DNA of 64,000 bases from Paenibacillus pectinilyticus (GCF_001700435.1 NZ_LYPC01000016.1:62001-126000), one strand, 5' to 3'. Shown: positions 36,101 through 43,687, counted from the first letter of the stretch. Translations and numbers: made by a program. The notes: generated by a model not told the origin, from the letters alone.

Positions 36101-36402
36101 TAAGCCGGATTTTCACCGCCGCCAATGTTATATCTGGCAATATTGAAATTCAAGCCTTGCGGCGAATAGAGCGCATCGGCCAATGCATTTCGCTTTGCGT
36201 CGGGCCAACCTCCTGTTACATTACCAAACCAGGCTAATGCGGTTCCCCATCCATCCCATGATTGTTGCATATTACTTGGATCTAACGTGATAGCAGTCGT
36301 AGCCGCATTTGCCTTCTGTGCCGTTAATCCATAAAACGCAGGTGAAACTAGCGTAAAAGCTAGGCAAGAAGCAAATACCCTTCGTTTAATCTGTCTAGTC
36401 AT
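30115..36402 (-). CDS. multimodular arabinogalactan enzyme: GH30 + GH43 (subfamily-24-like) + cohesin-like + dockerin (2095 aa)
   Basis: Domains in order: signal peptide (1-33); GH30 (about 35-480) resembling endo-beta-1,6-galactanases, acid/base E205 in LSPVNEPN, nucleophile E305 in WMSEVDMG; F5/8-type module (about 490-630); helical repeat; second F5/8 (about 702-840); helical repeat; third F5/8-like (about 915-1070); GH43 (about 1143-1563) with the QAHGGGILY and YYWYGEDK signatures of exo-beta-1,3-galactanases; InlB-type repeat (about 1565-1635); two Ig-like domains (about 1638-1806); cohesin-like domain (about 1816-1952); FIVAR-like helices (about 1956-2031); type I dockerin (about 2034-2095). 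The second calcium loop, DFNHDGKINIFD, is canonical; the first has T for G (DVNEDTFIN). The ATG at 36402 has AAGGGAG at 7 nt. A cohesin-like and a dockerin module on one chain would allow chain-like assembly. Confidence 0.87.
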   Translation of the reverse strand: MTRQIKRRVFASCLAFTLVSPAFYGLTAQKANAATTAITLDPSNMQQSWDGWGTALAWFGNVTGGWPDAKRNALADALYSPQGLNFNIARYNIGGGENPAYDTMRQGGEVPGFSPSAGVYDWTQDANQRWWLEAAKQRGADKLEAFSNSAPYYMTVSGSTTGNQDAGKDNLKATEYDHFAEYLAKVVEHFDTQGIHFNTLSPVNEPNTNYWGFGGGQEGSHWDPASQAKMINATRAKLNDKGLQSVQISAMDETSVDTFMTDWNSYDAATKANIGQMNTHTYSGNNRTAVRDAAKSAGKPLWMSEVDMGPSGVAHSHDDFEPALALAERIMTDITWLEPKAWVLWQAIESEKNMQKEDMNWGLLHADFDTQDWYYGKKYYAVAQFSKFIPEGSRFIGDNNDNTLSAYDPAKNKIYVVYRNPNGISQDISLNMSKFDSITGNATPYVSSATENVAQKASLPVLNNTLNATVGAKSITTFVIDGASYTSSTVIPQSQMSVTATSAASGEGPDKTLDGNTGSNWHSAWSGTPAPAPHSVTYDLGGSYDDVYQLKYLPRQDSSFNGVATKYEVAVSTDGSNFTKVAEGTWSNDKTEKTATFSSVSASYVKFTILQSNNGSGTQYGSAAEINIVRKPGFTVDKAKLDRAVTSAEALLATNPDLTTLQTLVNQAKTVRDTANVTQEDISKMAGSLVTEYNLRYSPIGRIPQSQMTASSTSSASGESSSKTLDGDTGTKWHTAYDGSYTPLPHSITYNLGKAYDGVYKLSYVPRQDSDWNGVVTKYEISVSTDGTSFTKVAEGTWDADRIEKTATFSPHGASYVKFTALESKSDASKQYASAAEINIFSLAGFTMDKSSLTEAIATATTFMNGFTKDPSYLVNLQSLLTQGTALLSSATATQEGIVKLAGKITAEISNLQVDEQKITGIKLFYAPEAYASNPASLMLDNNSSTYYETNWASNGRTYTAGDYLIIDLGQSKADVGKITITPRQDKANGRFKQFKVYYSDEDLTNVPASGTQDYLNQHFTFVANGVWDATSSSVQTATFNSNKARYIAIQAITTGGDGDTLSTAEIAVSQKQRTAFNTSSLANAISQLRTASSISPKVATAIENQIAAIGPLSDLTKESIPYYTSVLQDLYKLYQGIGKTNSIKSGEVWLDGDGVPIQAHGGGILYNESNQTYYWYGEDKTEDNVPTGVHAYSSKDLYNWKNEGIALPVFNNPQLGEAVVPSGSDLPLYLDENSDAYKNSGVPYNPNRSITITSKDIDYTGNMKSPANTLSKHNSTARIAALNDLYADKTNAEKQVMYKDFNWDKVVERPKVVYNKKNNNYVMWWHQDGPIMGQYWTAEGGVAVSDSPTGPFKYLGTFRLPNQGSSNGNEGMLRDMTLYVDDDGNDATNDKAYLVYASEENHTTVITMLNDDYTGPSLSGNGQAVEGTDYVLAFSNNREAPTIFKQDGVYYMITSGLTGWDPNQANYRVSTNGMFGPWVDKGDPFVDDYQHKTHYSQSTHVLPYRDGNGDIVPNKFIFMADRWNPGDLGDSRYVWLPIDLNAQNQTITARWYAEWDYSLFKTGTTVSFNTDGGSAVRSVYGAVSGSKITAPEAPTKSGFTFAGWYQDAALQTAWDFTVNTIPATDITLYAKWEATAAQVITSVMPVSVVTATYAPPVLPANVTVVYNDATTATKSVQWNPIDASAYAAAGNFSVNGAVDGTAIPAVANVTVTDNTYNVQSIAVTSSTTTITTKDGSLQLQASVLPANATNKSVTWAVYETDGVTLTDKAIINTNGVLTAKKNGIVKVVATATDGSGIQGSNFIIISNQTPLPTNVPQATLTGPATVQAGASFSTSFGLNNVSSSDSSSVYAVDMTLKFDANAVNYVSVVSLRADFEVLQTITDVPGQIRIIAASQGATGAITTSGDVFKINWTAKPNMPSLPLNFELTKVAVSNALAQKIDSLLATLTVSVGSSVDKTTLQTLMSLAQVIYDRAVEGTEVGQYPAGTKAVLLSAINAANIINSNPASTQQQLDEAANVLNLALQHFNQQMMTVFAPGDVNEDTFINIGDLGRVALHYGKNTDSADWNEIKAADFNHDGKINIFDLTGIARLILE

Positions 36403-36448
36403 AAAACAACTCCCTTCATTTAATCTCACATTCACAATACCCATTAAT

Positions 36449-36462
36449 TGGAAACGCTTACC
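36449..36462 (-). promoter_or_regulatory. cre site upstream of the GH30/GH43 gene
   Basis: TGGAAACGCTTACC (plus strand) matches the core of the catabolite-responsive element, about 50 nt before the ATG. It could repress an own promoter or act as a roadblock for read-through from the binding-protein gene. Confidence 0.65.
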
Positions 36463-36508
36463 GAATCTTTCGAAAAAATGGGAACTGATTTGCGTCAATT
36501 CCCCTAAG

Positions 36509-36547
36509 ATGGGGAAAGCAGATGCCCATGCACCCCACTTTCCCCAT
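36509..36547 (-). other. hairpin between binding-protein and enzyme genes
   Basis: A perfect 10-bp stem ATGGGGAAAG/CTTTCCCCAT lies about 15 nt after the binding-protein stop. No T-run follows on the minus strand. Such hairpins often protect the 3' end of abundant binding-protein mRNA and reduce read-through. Confidence 0.6.
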
Positions 36548-36561
36548 TAACACCAAAGCCT

Positions 36562-37869
36562 TTACTTACTAGCTCTTGCCTTCGTCCAATTGCTATTCAG
36601 ATCGTTAGAAATTTTATCCAGTGACGTCCCGCCCATCATGTCTTGGCCAAGTTTTTTCCAGTCCAGCTGGATCGCATTCACATACTTGTTGAAATTCTCA
36701 CCGCCTGGACGGTAAATAAACTCTTCAACTTTGTTCGTTTTGTAGAAGTCATTTAAGAAAGGAACGTCAGCTTTGACGCCTTCCATCACGGAATTGGATT
36801 GCTTTTTATTTACGTAGAAGGCATACGCATCTGAACCGAACATCCACTCTTGGAACTTCTTAGCTACTTCTTTATTCTTGGATTTATTGTTAAGGCCGAA
36901 GAAGTTATCGGTGAATGTCATTACCTTCAACGGTTCCGTCTCCGAATGACGTGTAGGAAGCGCGAACGCGGCTAAGTCATCCGTGTTGCCTACCTTTGAT
37001 TTGTATTGCGGCAAGTACCACAATCCAGCAGCAATGACGGCTGCCTTTTTCGCTTCAAACAATCCAGTTGCTTGATCATTGCTTAACCCTAGCGGATCAG
37101 CTCCCATGACTTTTGCGTTATACAACGTTTGAATATCACTATAGGCTTGATAGAACGGTGTACCTTTCTCAAATGGTTTATCCATCGCGGCAATTTTGTC
37201 GTAGTAATTCTCATCGCCAGAAGCCAACAATGGCATGAACTCATTGAACGGATAATTCGGCCAAGAATCTTTGCCGCCCATGGCATAAGGCTGATATTTC
37301 CCGCCTTGTTTAATCGTTGTTAATGCGCTTACAAATTGCTCCCAAGTTGTAGGCACACTAATGTTTAATTCTTTAAACACACTTGGATGATAGTAAACAA
37401 GTTCAGGGAAAGAAATCATCGGCAGTGCAAGAATTTTGCCATCAACAGCAAATTGCTTCGCTTTCGTATTTTTGGCTGTAACGCTTAGATCCTCTAAAGG
37501 AAGAAGCTCCGCCTTAAAGTCATTAATAAAGTTAGGCTTCAATTCGATAATATCAGGCAGCTCATTCGCAGCTAATCTAACTTTCATTGCTTGCAAATAG
37601 TCGCCATCACTTTTGAACGTTTCAACTTCCATTTTCACGTTAGGCATTACCGCCGAGAACTCTTTCACTTTCTTCGTCCAGCTGTCTAAGAACTCGCTGT
37701 CGCTATCCCACATTGCAAGTTTCAGTGTGATCGCATTCGATTTCTCAGTGTCTGCGGTTGCTGGAGCAGCCGATGAACTGCTGCCAGTAGTTGCCGTATT
37801 TCCTCCGCAGCCTGCTAAGCCAACGGTTAAGGCAATAGAAAGTACAGATGTTACTAATTTTCTTTTCAT
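36562..37869 (-). CDS. extracellular sugar-binding lipoprotein, CUT1 family (435 aa)
   Basis: Lipobox GLAGC (Cys21), a Ser/Ala linker and a family-1 solute-binding fold (LKLAMWDSDSEFLDSWTKKV, DIIELKPNFINDFKAELLPL, FQEWMFGSDAYAFYVNKKQ). It would bind oligosaccharides released by the enzymes encoded just downstream and pass them to the permeases at 41922-43687. It has its own promoter with the same operator design as the permease promoter, so the parts are separated by the two-component genes yet controlled alike. AAGGGGG stands somewhat far (about 12 nt) from the ATG. Confidence 0.88.
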   Translation of the reverse strand: MKRKLVTSVLSIALTVGLAGCGGNTATTGSSSSAAPATADTEKSNAITLKLAMWDSDSEFLDSWTKKVKEFSAVMPNVKMEVETFKSDGDYLQAMKVRLAANELPDIIELKPNFINDFKAELLPLEDLSVTAKNTKAKQFAVDGKILALPMISFPELVYYHPSVFKELNISVPTTWEQFVSALTTIKQGGKYQPYAMGGKDSWPNYPFNEFMPLLASGDENYYDKIAAMDKPFEKGTPFYQAYSDIQTLYNAKVMGADPLGLSNDQATGLFEAKKAAVIAAGLWYLPQYKSKVGNTDDLAAFALPTRHSETEPLKVMTFTDNFFGLNNKSKNKEVAKKFQEWMFGSDAYAFYVNKKQSNSVMEGVKADVPFLNDFYKTNKVEEFIYRPGGENFNKYVNAIQLDWKKLGQDMMGGTSLDKISNDLNSNWTKARASK

Positions 37870-37915
37870 GATCTTTCTTGACCCCCTTGAAGTTACGTAA
37901 GTTGTTTACATCCCT

Positions 37916-37979
37916 ATCTTACAAAAGTTCGGAATACGCTTTCATTGATATATTTAGTCATTCCGATGATATATTTTGG
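37916..37979 (-). promoter_or_regulatory. binding-protein promoter: two direct-repeat operator sites and cre
   Basis: On the minus strand two copies of an AAATATATCA motif have their TATCA cores at 37971-37967 and 37950-37946, 21 bp apart. The proximal site leads into TGAAAG (37944-37939), a weak -35 lying exactly 17 nt from TAAGAT (37921-37916). TGAAAGCGTATTCC (37944-37931) is a cre match over the same -35. The arrangement fits class II activation by an AraC-type regulator with CcpA repression. Confidence 0.6.
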
Positions 37980-37982
37980 GGT

Positions 37983-39632
37983 CTACTCTTTTTTCCTAGC
38001 ATAACTATCGCGGTATTTCTGAGGGCTCATTCCCCGGTATTTTTTGAAGACACGACTGAAGTGTTCAGGATTTTCGTACCCCACTTTCACAGCTATCTCA
38101 TACATTTTCATATCACCCTCAATTAACCTCGTTGCTTCATTAATTCGGAGTTTGGTGACATATTCAATAAAATGCTCACCCGTTTCTTTGACAAACTGTT
38201 TGCTGAGATGGCTCTCTGTCACCTGCGCCCACTCACTAACCTGACTAAGCGTAATCACACTGCAATAATGTTTCTCTACGTATCGTTTGACTTTTTCAAC
38301 CAATCGTTGCGGGTTTTCCTCACGTATTTTATCTGGATGAAGCAGCTCTGCGAATCTGAGTACTAGCTGCTCAATCCACTCATGCAGATCATCACGGAAC
38401 ATAAATTGCTCAACAATCTCATAGGGCCTACGCCGTGTTTCAAGCACATGCGTCCAATTCATGGCCTTGGCATGCAGCAAAGCGCCAATATTCCAAATCA
38501 ATTCTTCGTACACAGGAAGTGAACTTTCCAAGGTTACATGCGGGATATCACTCAGTTGGCGTAAACCTGCATATAACTGCTGTTGCCACTGAATATCCCC
38601 ATTCTCCATGCGTTGCATCATGACGGCGTGGTCCCATGGCGTCAGATGCGGACTTTCGCTCATGGAGATAGTTTCCGGGTAATAGACGCGCCCAGGGCCT
38701 TCAGAGAACCGCAAACTAGCCAAACTTCTAGCCTGACTGTATTTCTGATGCCAGCTTTTCCAATCCTTACACGACTCAGAGATGCCTATAGACAGCGATA
38801 CGTTTAAGAAGTTCTTGACCGTATTACGTAAAGAGTCCAGAAGCTCCATCACACGTCCACGCAAATTTAAATACGACACGGAGGATTCGAAACAGAGAAG
38901 AAGAGAAATCTCATCTTCTTGAACGGTAATAAGCTCGAAAGGCAGCTTCACGTTCTCCATCCCTTGATGGATAATTTTAGCTAAATGTTGATAATTCCCC
39001 GTCTCCACAGCGTCTGTAAGCGAGATAGCCGGCGACGATTTATCTGCCAGTAAGGATAGGAGGACAACCTGGTAGCTTGCATATGTGCTTACCCATTGTT
39101 GGAAAGCATCGTCTTGCGTTACGTTATGGCTATAGATGAAGTCTTTATCGCAAATGAGACCGCGAAGCCAGGTTTCTCGTTGTTTACTATCCAACTCATG
39201 ATGCTGCTTATTTAAATTTGCCGAAAATTGAGATTGTTCTTTCAACAGATTCACAGTCTTCTCAATCACCGGGTTAATATGCTCCGGATCTAGGTCCGCC
39301 TTCATGATGTAATCCACAGCTCCAAATACAAACGCCTTACGCACAAACTCAAAATCAGAGTATGCACTCAATACAACGCTAAGCGGAGTATGATCCAATT
39401 CGGATTCCTGCAGCTTCGCTAACAGCGTAAGCGCATCCATGATTGGCATACTCATATCGACAATCATGATATCAATGTCCTGGTGGACGGAAATTCGTTC
39501 CCAAGCTTCGTGGCCATCTGCAGCTTCAGCAACCACCACACATTCTAAATCAGGCCAAGGAATTATCGCATTCAGCGCTAGTCTCACAAGCGGTTCATCA
39601 TCAACGAGCATCACTCTAAACATGCGCTTCAA
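37983..39632 (-). CDS. YesN-like response regulator with AraC DNA-binding domain (549 aa)
   Basis: The receiver domain (1-125) has acidic DDE at 11-13 and phospho-acceptor D59 in MIVDMSMP. A long central region (about 130-430) is followed by a C-terminal AraC pair of helix-turn-helices (ITLSQVSEWAQVTESHLSKQF ... YEIAVKVGYENPEHFSRVFK). Its ATG overlaps the stop of the 94-aa gene as ATGA, and the histidine kinase lies before that. It most likely binds the paired TATCA-core sites at the binding-protein and permease promoters. Confidence 0.9.
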   Translation of the reverse strand: MKRMFRVMLVDDEPLVRLALNAIIPWPDLECVVVAEAADGHEAWERISVHQDIDIMIVDMSMPIMDALTLLAKLQESELDHTPLSVVLSAYSDFEFVRKAFVFGAVDYIMKADLDPEHINPVIEKTVNLLKEQSQFSANLNKQHHELDSKQRETWLRGLICDKDFIYSHNVTQDDAFQQWVSTYASYQVVLLSLLADKSSPAISLTDAVETGNYQHLAKIIHQGMENVKLPFELITVQEDEISLLLCFESSVSYLNLRGRVMELLDSLRNTVKNFLNVSLSIGISESCKDWKSWHQKYSQARSLASLRFSEGPGRVYYPETISMSESPHLTPWDHAVMMQRMENGDIQWQQQLYAGLRQLSDIPHVTLESSLPVYEELIWNIGALLHAKAMNWTHVLETRRRPYEIVEQFMFRDDLHEWIEQLVLRFAELLHPDKIREENPQRLVEKVKRYVEKHYCSVITLSQVSEWAQVTESHLSKQFVKETGEHFIEYVTKLRINEATRLIEGDMKMYEIAVKVGYENPEHFSRVFKKYRGMSPQKYRDSYARKKE

Positions 39633-39913
39633 CTCCCATTTTCAAAGTCCATATCATCCTTCTCTTCCTGAACAATCACTTGATCGTACCTTTGCTCGAT
39701 GACACCTGGGATTTCATATAGCAAATAATGACGACCACTAACGTTGCCACGATAGGAATGAGGAACCAACATATATTCTTTTTTCGATAGGAGTGGAAAA
39801 ACAGACACATCATTGAAAATCCCGAACTTTTCCTTCTGCTCTAAAGCGCTAGCAAAGTTTTTGGCAACAAGAATAACGCGGTCATATTTGATATCGTATA
39901 GGCAAAACCTCAT
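39629..39913 (-). CDS. 94-aa protein inserted between kinase and regulator genes, unknown
   Basis: Starts MRFCLYDIKYDRVILVAKNF and ends in an acidic tail (EEKDDMDFENGS). No signal peptide, membrane helix or known motif is seen; it looks like a small soluble alpha/beta protein. AAGGGGG lies about 9 nt before the ATG and the stop overlaps the regulator's ATG, so it is translated and coupled. An auxiliary role in the two-component relay is possible but unproven. Confidence 0.7.
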   Translation of the reverse strand: MRFCLYDIKYDRVILVAKNFASALEQKEKFGIFNDVSVFPLLSKKEYMLVPHSYRGNVSGRHYLLYEIPGVIEQRYDQVIVQEEKDDMDFENGS

Positions 39914-39929
39914 ACAAATAGCCCCCTTT

Positions 39930-41747
39930 TCATTGCTTATCTGTCTGTATGACTTTCGAAATCTGGTCAGGATTGTGAGAAAGAAGCGGTAAAGTCACGA
40001 CGACTTCTGTGCCAACCCCAAGCTCGCTATGTATGATGAGTCCAAAAGCATCCCCGTAATTCAACCGAATTCGATCATTGACATTCGCAATCCCAATTCC
40101 GCACAAGGACTCTACTTTCTTCTCCTGCAGCAAGATTTCCCTCGTCTGCTGCTCCATGCCCTTCCCATTGTCCGTAACGGTGAGAATAAGCTGATCATTG
40201 TTCCTTTTAGCAGCAATTTTGACGATCCCCATCGCATCTTTACCGTAAAATCCATGAATAATCGCATTCTCAACAATGGGCTGAAGAAGAAGCTTAAGAA
40301 TGTAGGTCTGTGTGATATCCTCCTCAATGTCATATTCCACTTTAAAACGATCCCCATATCGAACCTTCATAATATGAATATATTTTTCTAGACTCTGCAT
40401 TTCATCAAAAAGTTGAATATAGGATCCGCCGCGATGAAAGGTGGCCGATAACAATTTAATAAGAGAATCTGTCATTTCGACCAAATTGGTTGCTTTAGAC
40501 AGCATCGCCATAATTTTAATCGCATTGAGGGTGTTGACCAGAAAGTGTGGATTAATTTGAGATTGAAGCGCATCAATCTCTGCTCGATTTTTCAACTTCT
40601 CTTGTTCTTGCCTTTCTATAATGAGTTCATGAATGCGCACTGCCATATTCTGAAATGTTTTCCCAAGTGAATATATCTCTAACGGACCCTTTAGATCCAA
40701 GTCAATTTGAAAAGAACCGCTTTTCATTTTATTCATTTGATAGATTAGTGATTTAATAGGCCCTACAATACTTCGAACAAGAAAAAACGATACGATGAGA
40801 AATAGGACTAGCCCTGCAGCAGACACATTCATAATGAAGCTATAAATCTGTTTGACCTGCGAAGTCATCTGATCATAGGGCGTAATGTAAATAATTTTCC
40901 AATTGCTCCGTTCCATCGTCATGAAGGTGACAAACATTTTGCTATCGTGTTCGATCGTTTCGAAATGGCCGTCTTTGTTATTTTTTGTTTTCTCAATCGT
41001 TTGCTTTTCGATGGTTTTATTTTTATCCCTACTCGTATCCAACATGATATTTCCGTTGCCATCGAGGATAATGAAGCTACCGTTCTGGTTGGAACTGGAT
41101 TCCGCGAGGTTCTCGAACATCTTGGCTTGGATCACGAAATAGATCATTTCAACATCATTGAAAGACTTCTCAAATTGCGGCGCAATGGCAGCGGATAGGA
41201 TATATTTATCACCGGATTCAATTAACGTATTCTCTTCAGAACCGAACAGCATGACACGTCCTTGGTTCTGAAGCGCTCGCTTATAAAGAGCCGTGCTCTT
41301 TAAGAAATTTTCGTTAATACGCGTGTTAATGTTATGAAAATGGGTCCCCTCAAAGAAGTACGCACCTTCGTCTCGGTAAACGAACATCGCTGAAACAAAG
41401 TCGGGCATATCGTGCAAATAGCTCTTAATCTGATTTTCGATTTGGTTGGAATAGTTGAATTGCTCATTGGATTGGCTGCTCCGATGGAAAGAAGTGGCGA
41501 GTGAGATGAGATTTTTATCCGTGGCAATGGCGGCACTTGTTCGAATATATCGGCTTTGCTCCTGATCAATGGAATAGGACACTTGCTCTAACGTTTGCAT
41601 TGTGCGTGACGTAATGTTGGATAGCAAAACGTCTGTATAAGCTCGCAAAGATAACGTGGTAACCAATGCGATCGGCATGACAATCACACAGAAAAACATG
41701 ACATATAGAATCGATGTGATTGACCACCTTTTTTTGAACATACGCAT
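39930..41747 (-). CDS. YesM-like sensor histidine kinase (605 aa)
   Basis: Membrane helix (about 12-33), large extracytoplasmic dCache-like sensor (about 35-300), second helix (about 303-324), HAMP (about 325-380), a His-kinase domain with phospho-acceptor H401 in QINPHFLVNTLNAIK, and an HATPase domain (about 490-590; ENAIIHGF, DNGKGME, GIGIANVNDRI). This is the LytS/YesM kinase type. It would sense extracellular glycan, perhaps through the binding protein. It has its own promoter (41810-41838). Confidence 0.9.
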   Translation of the reverse strand: MRMFKKRWSITSILYVMFFCVIVMPIALVTTLSLRAYTDVLLSNITSRTMQTLEQVSYSIDQEQSRYIRTSAAIATDKNLISLATSFHRSSQSNEQFNYSNQIENQIKSYLHDMPDFVSAMFVYRDEGAYFFEGTHFHNINTRINENFLKSTALYKRALQNQGRVMLFGSEENTLIESGDKYILSAAIAPQFEKSFNDVEMIYFVIQAKMFENLAESSSNQNGSFIILDGNGNIMLDTSRDKNKTIEKQTIEKTKNNKDGHFETIEHDSKMFVTFMTMERSNWKIIYITPYDQMTSQVKQIYSFIMNVSAAGLVLFLIVSFFLVRSIVGPIKSLIYQMNKMKSGSFQIDLDLKGPLEIYSLGKTFQNMAVRIHELIIERQEQEKLKNRAEIDALQSQINPHFLVNTLNAIKIMAMLSKATNLVEMTDSLIKLLSATFHRGGSYIQLFDEMQSLEKYIHIMKVRYGDRFKVEYDIEEDITQTYILKLLLQPIVENAIIHGFYGKDAMGIVKIAAKRNNDQLILTVTDNGKGMEQQTREILLQEKKVESLCGIGIANVNDRIRLNYGDAFGLIIHSELGVGTEVVVTLPLLSHNPDQISKVIQTDKQ

Positions 41748-41809
41748 GTAAGCGCCCCCATTTTTATAGACTACCTTGGTTCGACATGATTCTACACTGA
41801 CTTATCGTC

Positions 41810-41838
41810 ATTGTAAAATGGATCCTAGATAGCGTCAA
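41810..41838 (-). promoter_or_regulatory. sigma-A promoter of the histidine kinase operon
   Basis: Minus-strand TTGACG (41838-41833), a 17-nt spacer and TACAAT (41815-41810), about 65 nt before the kinase ATG. No TATCA-core sites are seen here, so the sensor pair is probably expressed constitutively at a basal level. Confidence 0.7.
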
Positions 41839-41871
41839 TTCCACAATAAATCCCATATATCTCCTGCCAGA

Positions 41872-41906
41872 GTGAGGAAGGCGTACGCCTCCCCCTTCCC
41901 CCTCAC
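41872..41906 (-). other. hairpin after the permease pair
   Basis: Minus-strand stem GTGAGG...CCTCAC enclosing AGGCGTACGCCT, directly after the permease stop and upstream of the kinase promoter. It lacks a T-run and may be a weak terminator or processing site. Confidence 0.45.
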
Positions 41907-41921
41907 CTCGATTCACACCGT

Positions 41922-42806
41922 TTATTCCTTCATAGCTCCATCCATCAGTCCAGCAAAGATGAATTTACGTAGGATCAAGTAGATTAAAATAGTTGGTAAC
42001 ATGACCAAAATAATCGCTGCCGAAAGCTCATTCCAATACGTAGCGCGTTCGCCTACGAACGTCATTAATGCCGTTGATAGCGTGCTTAACTTCTTGGACG
42101 GCATATAGAGATAAGGAATGTACATGTCATTCATAATATCGACCGCTTTAATAATGGCCAGCGTAGCCGTAGCCGGGAGCATGAGCGGGAATAAGATGGA
42201 GCGGAAAATTCGGAAATAAGATGCCCCATCCAAAAGCGCGCTTTCGTCCAGCTGTTTAGATATTTTCTCAATAAACTGCAAGTAGATGAAGATTTGCATC
42301 AAATCCGTTCCTGCATAAATAATCAGCGGAGCAAAGAGTGTATTGTAGACACCCAGCGACTTGATGGTTTGGAAACGGGCCACTTCTGTTGTATACGTAG
42401 GCACGACAGATGCAATGATAAATAAGAGAAAAATCGTTTTCTTAAATCTGAAATTGAACCGATTGAGAACGAAAGCAGTCATGGCTCCCAGTATCGCGTT
42501 AATAACCACACTTGTGACAGTGATACTAATGGAATTCAGAAATCCGAGGAGCATATTCGTTTTCTCGAACACAACCATGAAATTTTTGAAGGACCAGCTG
42601 ACCGGAAGCGAAAATGGCGATGTAGCTGCCAGCTCGGGTGCTGATTTGAAGGCGGCGAAAACAACAACAAGCAAAGGAACGAAAATAATCAGTGTAAGGA
42701 TAGATAAAAGCACATAATAAAGGATTTTACCCAACGCAGCAAACAAAACAGACGATTCTAGCTTCTTTTGCGACTGGGTTGCTACTTGAACCTGTGGCTT
42801 ACTCAT
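41922..42806 (-). CDS. sugar ABC transporter permease, MalG type (294 aa)
   Basis: Six membrane helices and the EAA loop ISKQLDESALLDGASYFRIFRSILFPLMLP. AAGGGAG lies 10 nt upstream of the ATG, which overlaps the partner permease's stop (ATGA). It forms the membrane channel with the gene at 42803-43687 and probably serves the binding protein at 36562. No ATPase gene is nearby. Confidence 0.9.
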   Translation of the reverse strand: MSKPQVQVATQSQKKLESSVLFAALGKILYYVLLSILTLIIFVPLLVVVFAAFKSAPELAATSPFSLPVSWSFKNFMVVFEKTNMLLGFLNSISITVTSVVINAILGAMTAFVLNRFNFRFKKTIFLLFIIASVVPTYTTEVARFQTIKSLGVYNTLFAPLIIYAGTDLMQIFIYLQFIEKISKQLDESALLDGASYFRIFRSILFPLMLPATATLAIIKAVDIMNDMYIPYLYMPSKKLSTLSTALMTFVGERATYWNELSAAIILVMLPTILIYLILRKFIFAGLMDGAMKE

Positions 42807-43687
42807 GATGCTTTGTCTCCCTTCTCGCGGATCAATAAATTTTGAATGGTAGTGAACACAATGATCATCAACATTAGAATAATAGCCATCGCCGAAGCCA
42901 AGCCGTAGCTGTTGTATTTAAACGCGGTATTGATGGTGAAAATCGTAAACGTGCTGCTTGCGTTGCCAGGACCGCCTTGCGTAACGAGAAAAGGAATATC
43001 GAACACTTGCAGCGCTCCCCGAATATTGAGGAACAAAATAATTTCAATCACTCGCCGAATACCCGGCAGCACGATAAAGCGAATTTGCTGCAATTTGTTC
43101 GCGCCATCAATGGTTGCTGCCTCGTAGAGATCGTTCGGAATCGACTGTACGCCGGCCAGAAATAAAATGATATGAAAACCTGCAAACCGCCATAAGGAAA
43201 TGGCAACAAGCGAATAGTTAACGACATGAACATCACTGAGCCAATTATGAATCCAATCCTCTAAGCCGAGAGAAGTCAATAACTCATTCACAGGGCCGTT
43301 CACCGGGTTATATAAATAACTGAAAATATAAGCGACTGCTACCCCATTAATAATGTAGGGCAGTAAAACAATGCCGCGAAAAAATTCACTCGCCCGCATC
43401 TTGGCATTGAGCATGACAGCTAATAAAATCTCAAATGGGATCAACGCGGCATGAATAATAAAATACAGCCAGTTGTTTGAAAGCGATTGCCATACTTGCC
43501 ACATGTTGAACGCTTTCAAGTAATTATCCCAACCCACAAAATGCATATCTCTGCTGATCCCATTCCAATCGGTCATACTGTATTGAAACAGTTTCACGGT
43601 TGGGTAAATCAGAAATAACAGCAGCAACCCAATCGGCAAAGCCAGAAATGAAAAAATAAGCACTCTCTTCTGCATCATGTTACTCAT
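42803..43687 (-). CDS. sugar ABC transporter permease, MalF type (294 aa)
   Basis: Six membrane helices; EAA loop LYEAATIDGANKLQQIRFIVLPGI. The ATG at 43687 is chosen because AGAGGG stands 6-7 nt before it; an in-frame ATG five codons earlier overlaps that site. First gene of the permease pair, behind a promoter with two operator repeats and a cre match. Confidence 0.9.
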   Translation of the reverse strand: MSNMMQKRVLIFSFLALPIGLLLLFLIYPTVKLFQYSMTDWNGISRDMHFVGWDNYLKAFNMWQVWQSLSNNWLYFIIHAALIPFEILLAVMLNAKMRASEFFRGIVLLPYIINGVAVAYIFSYLYNPVNGPVNELLTSLGLEDWIHNWLSDVHVVNYSLVAISLWRFAGFHIILFLAGVQSIPNDLYEAATIDGANKLQQIRFIVLPGIRRVIEIILFLNIRGALQVFDIPFLVTQGGPGNASSTFTIFTINTAFKYNSYGLASAMAIILMLMIIVFTTIQNLLIREKGDKAS

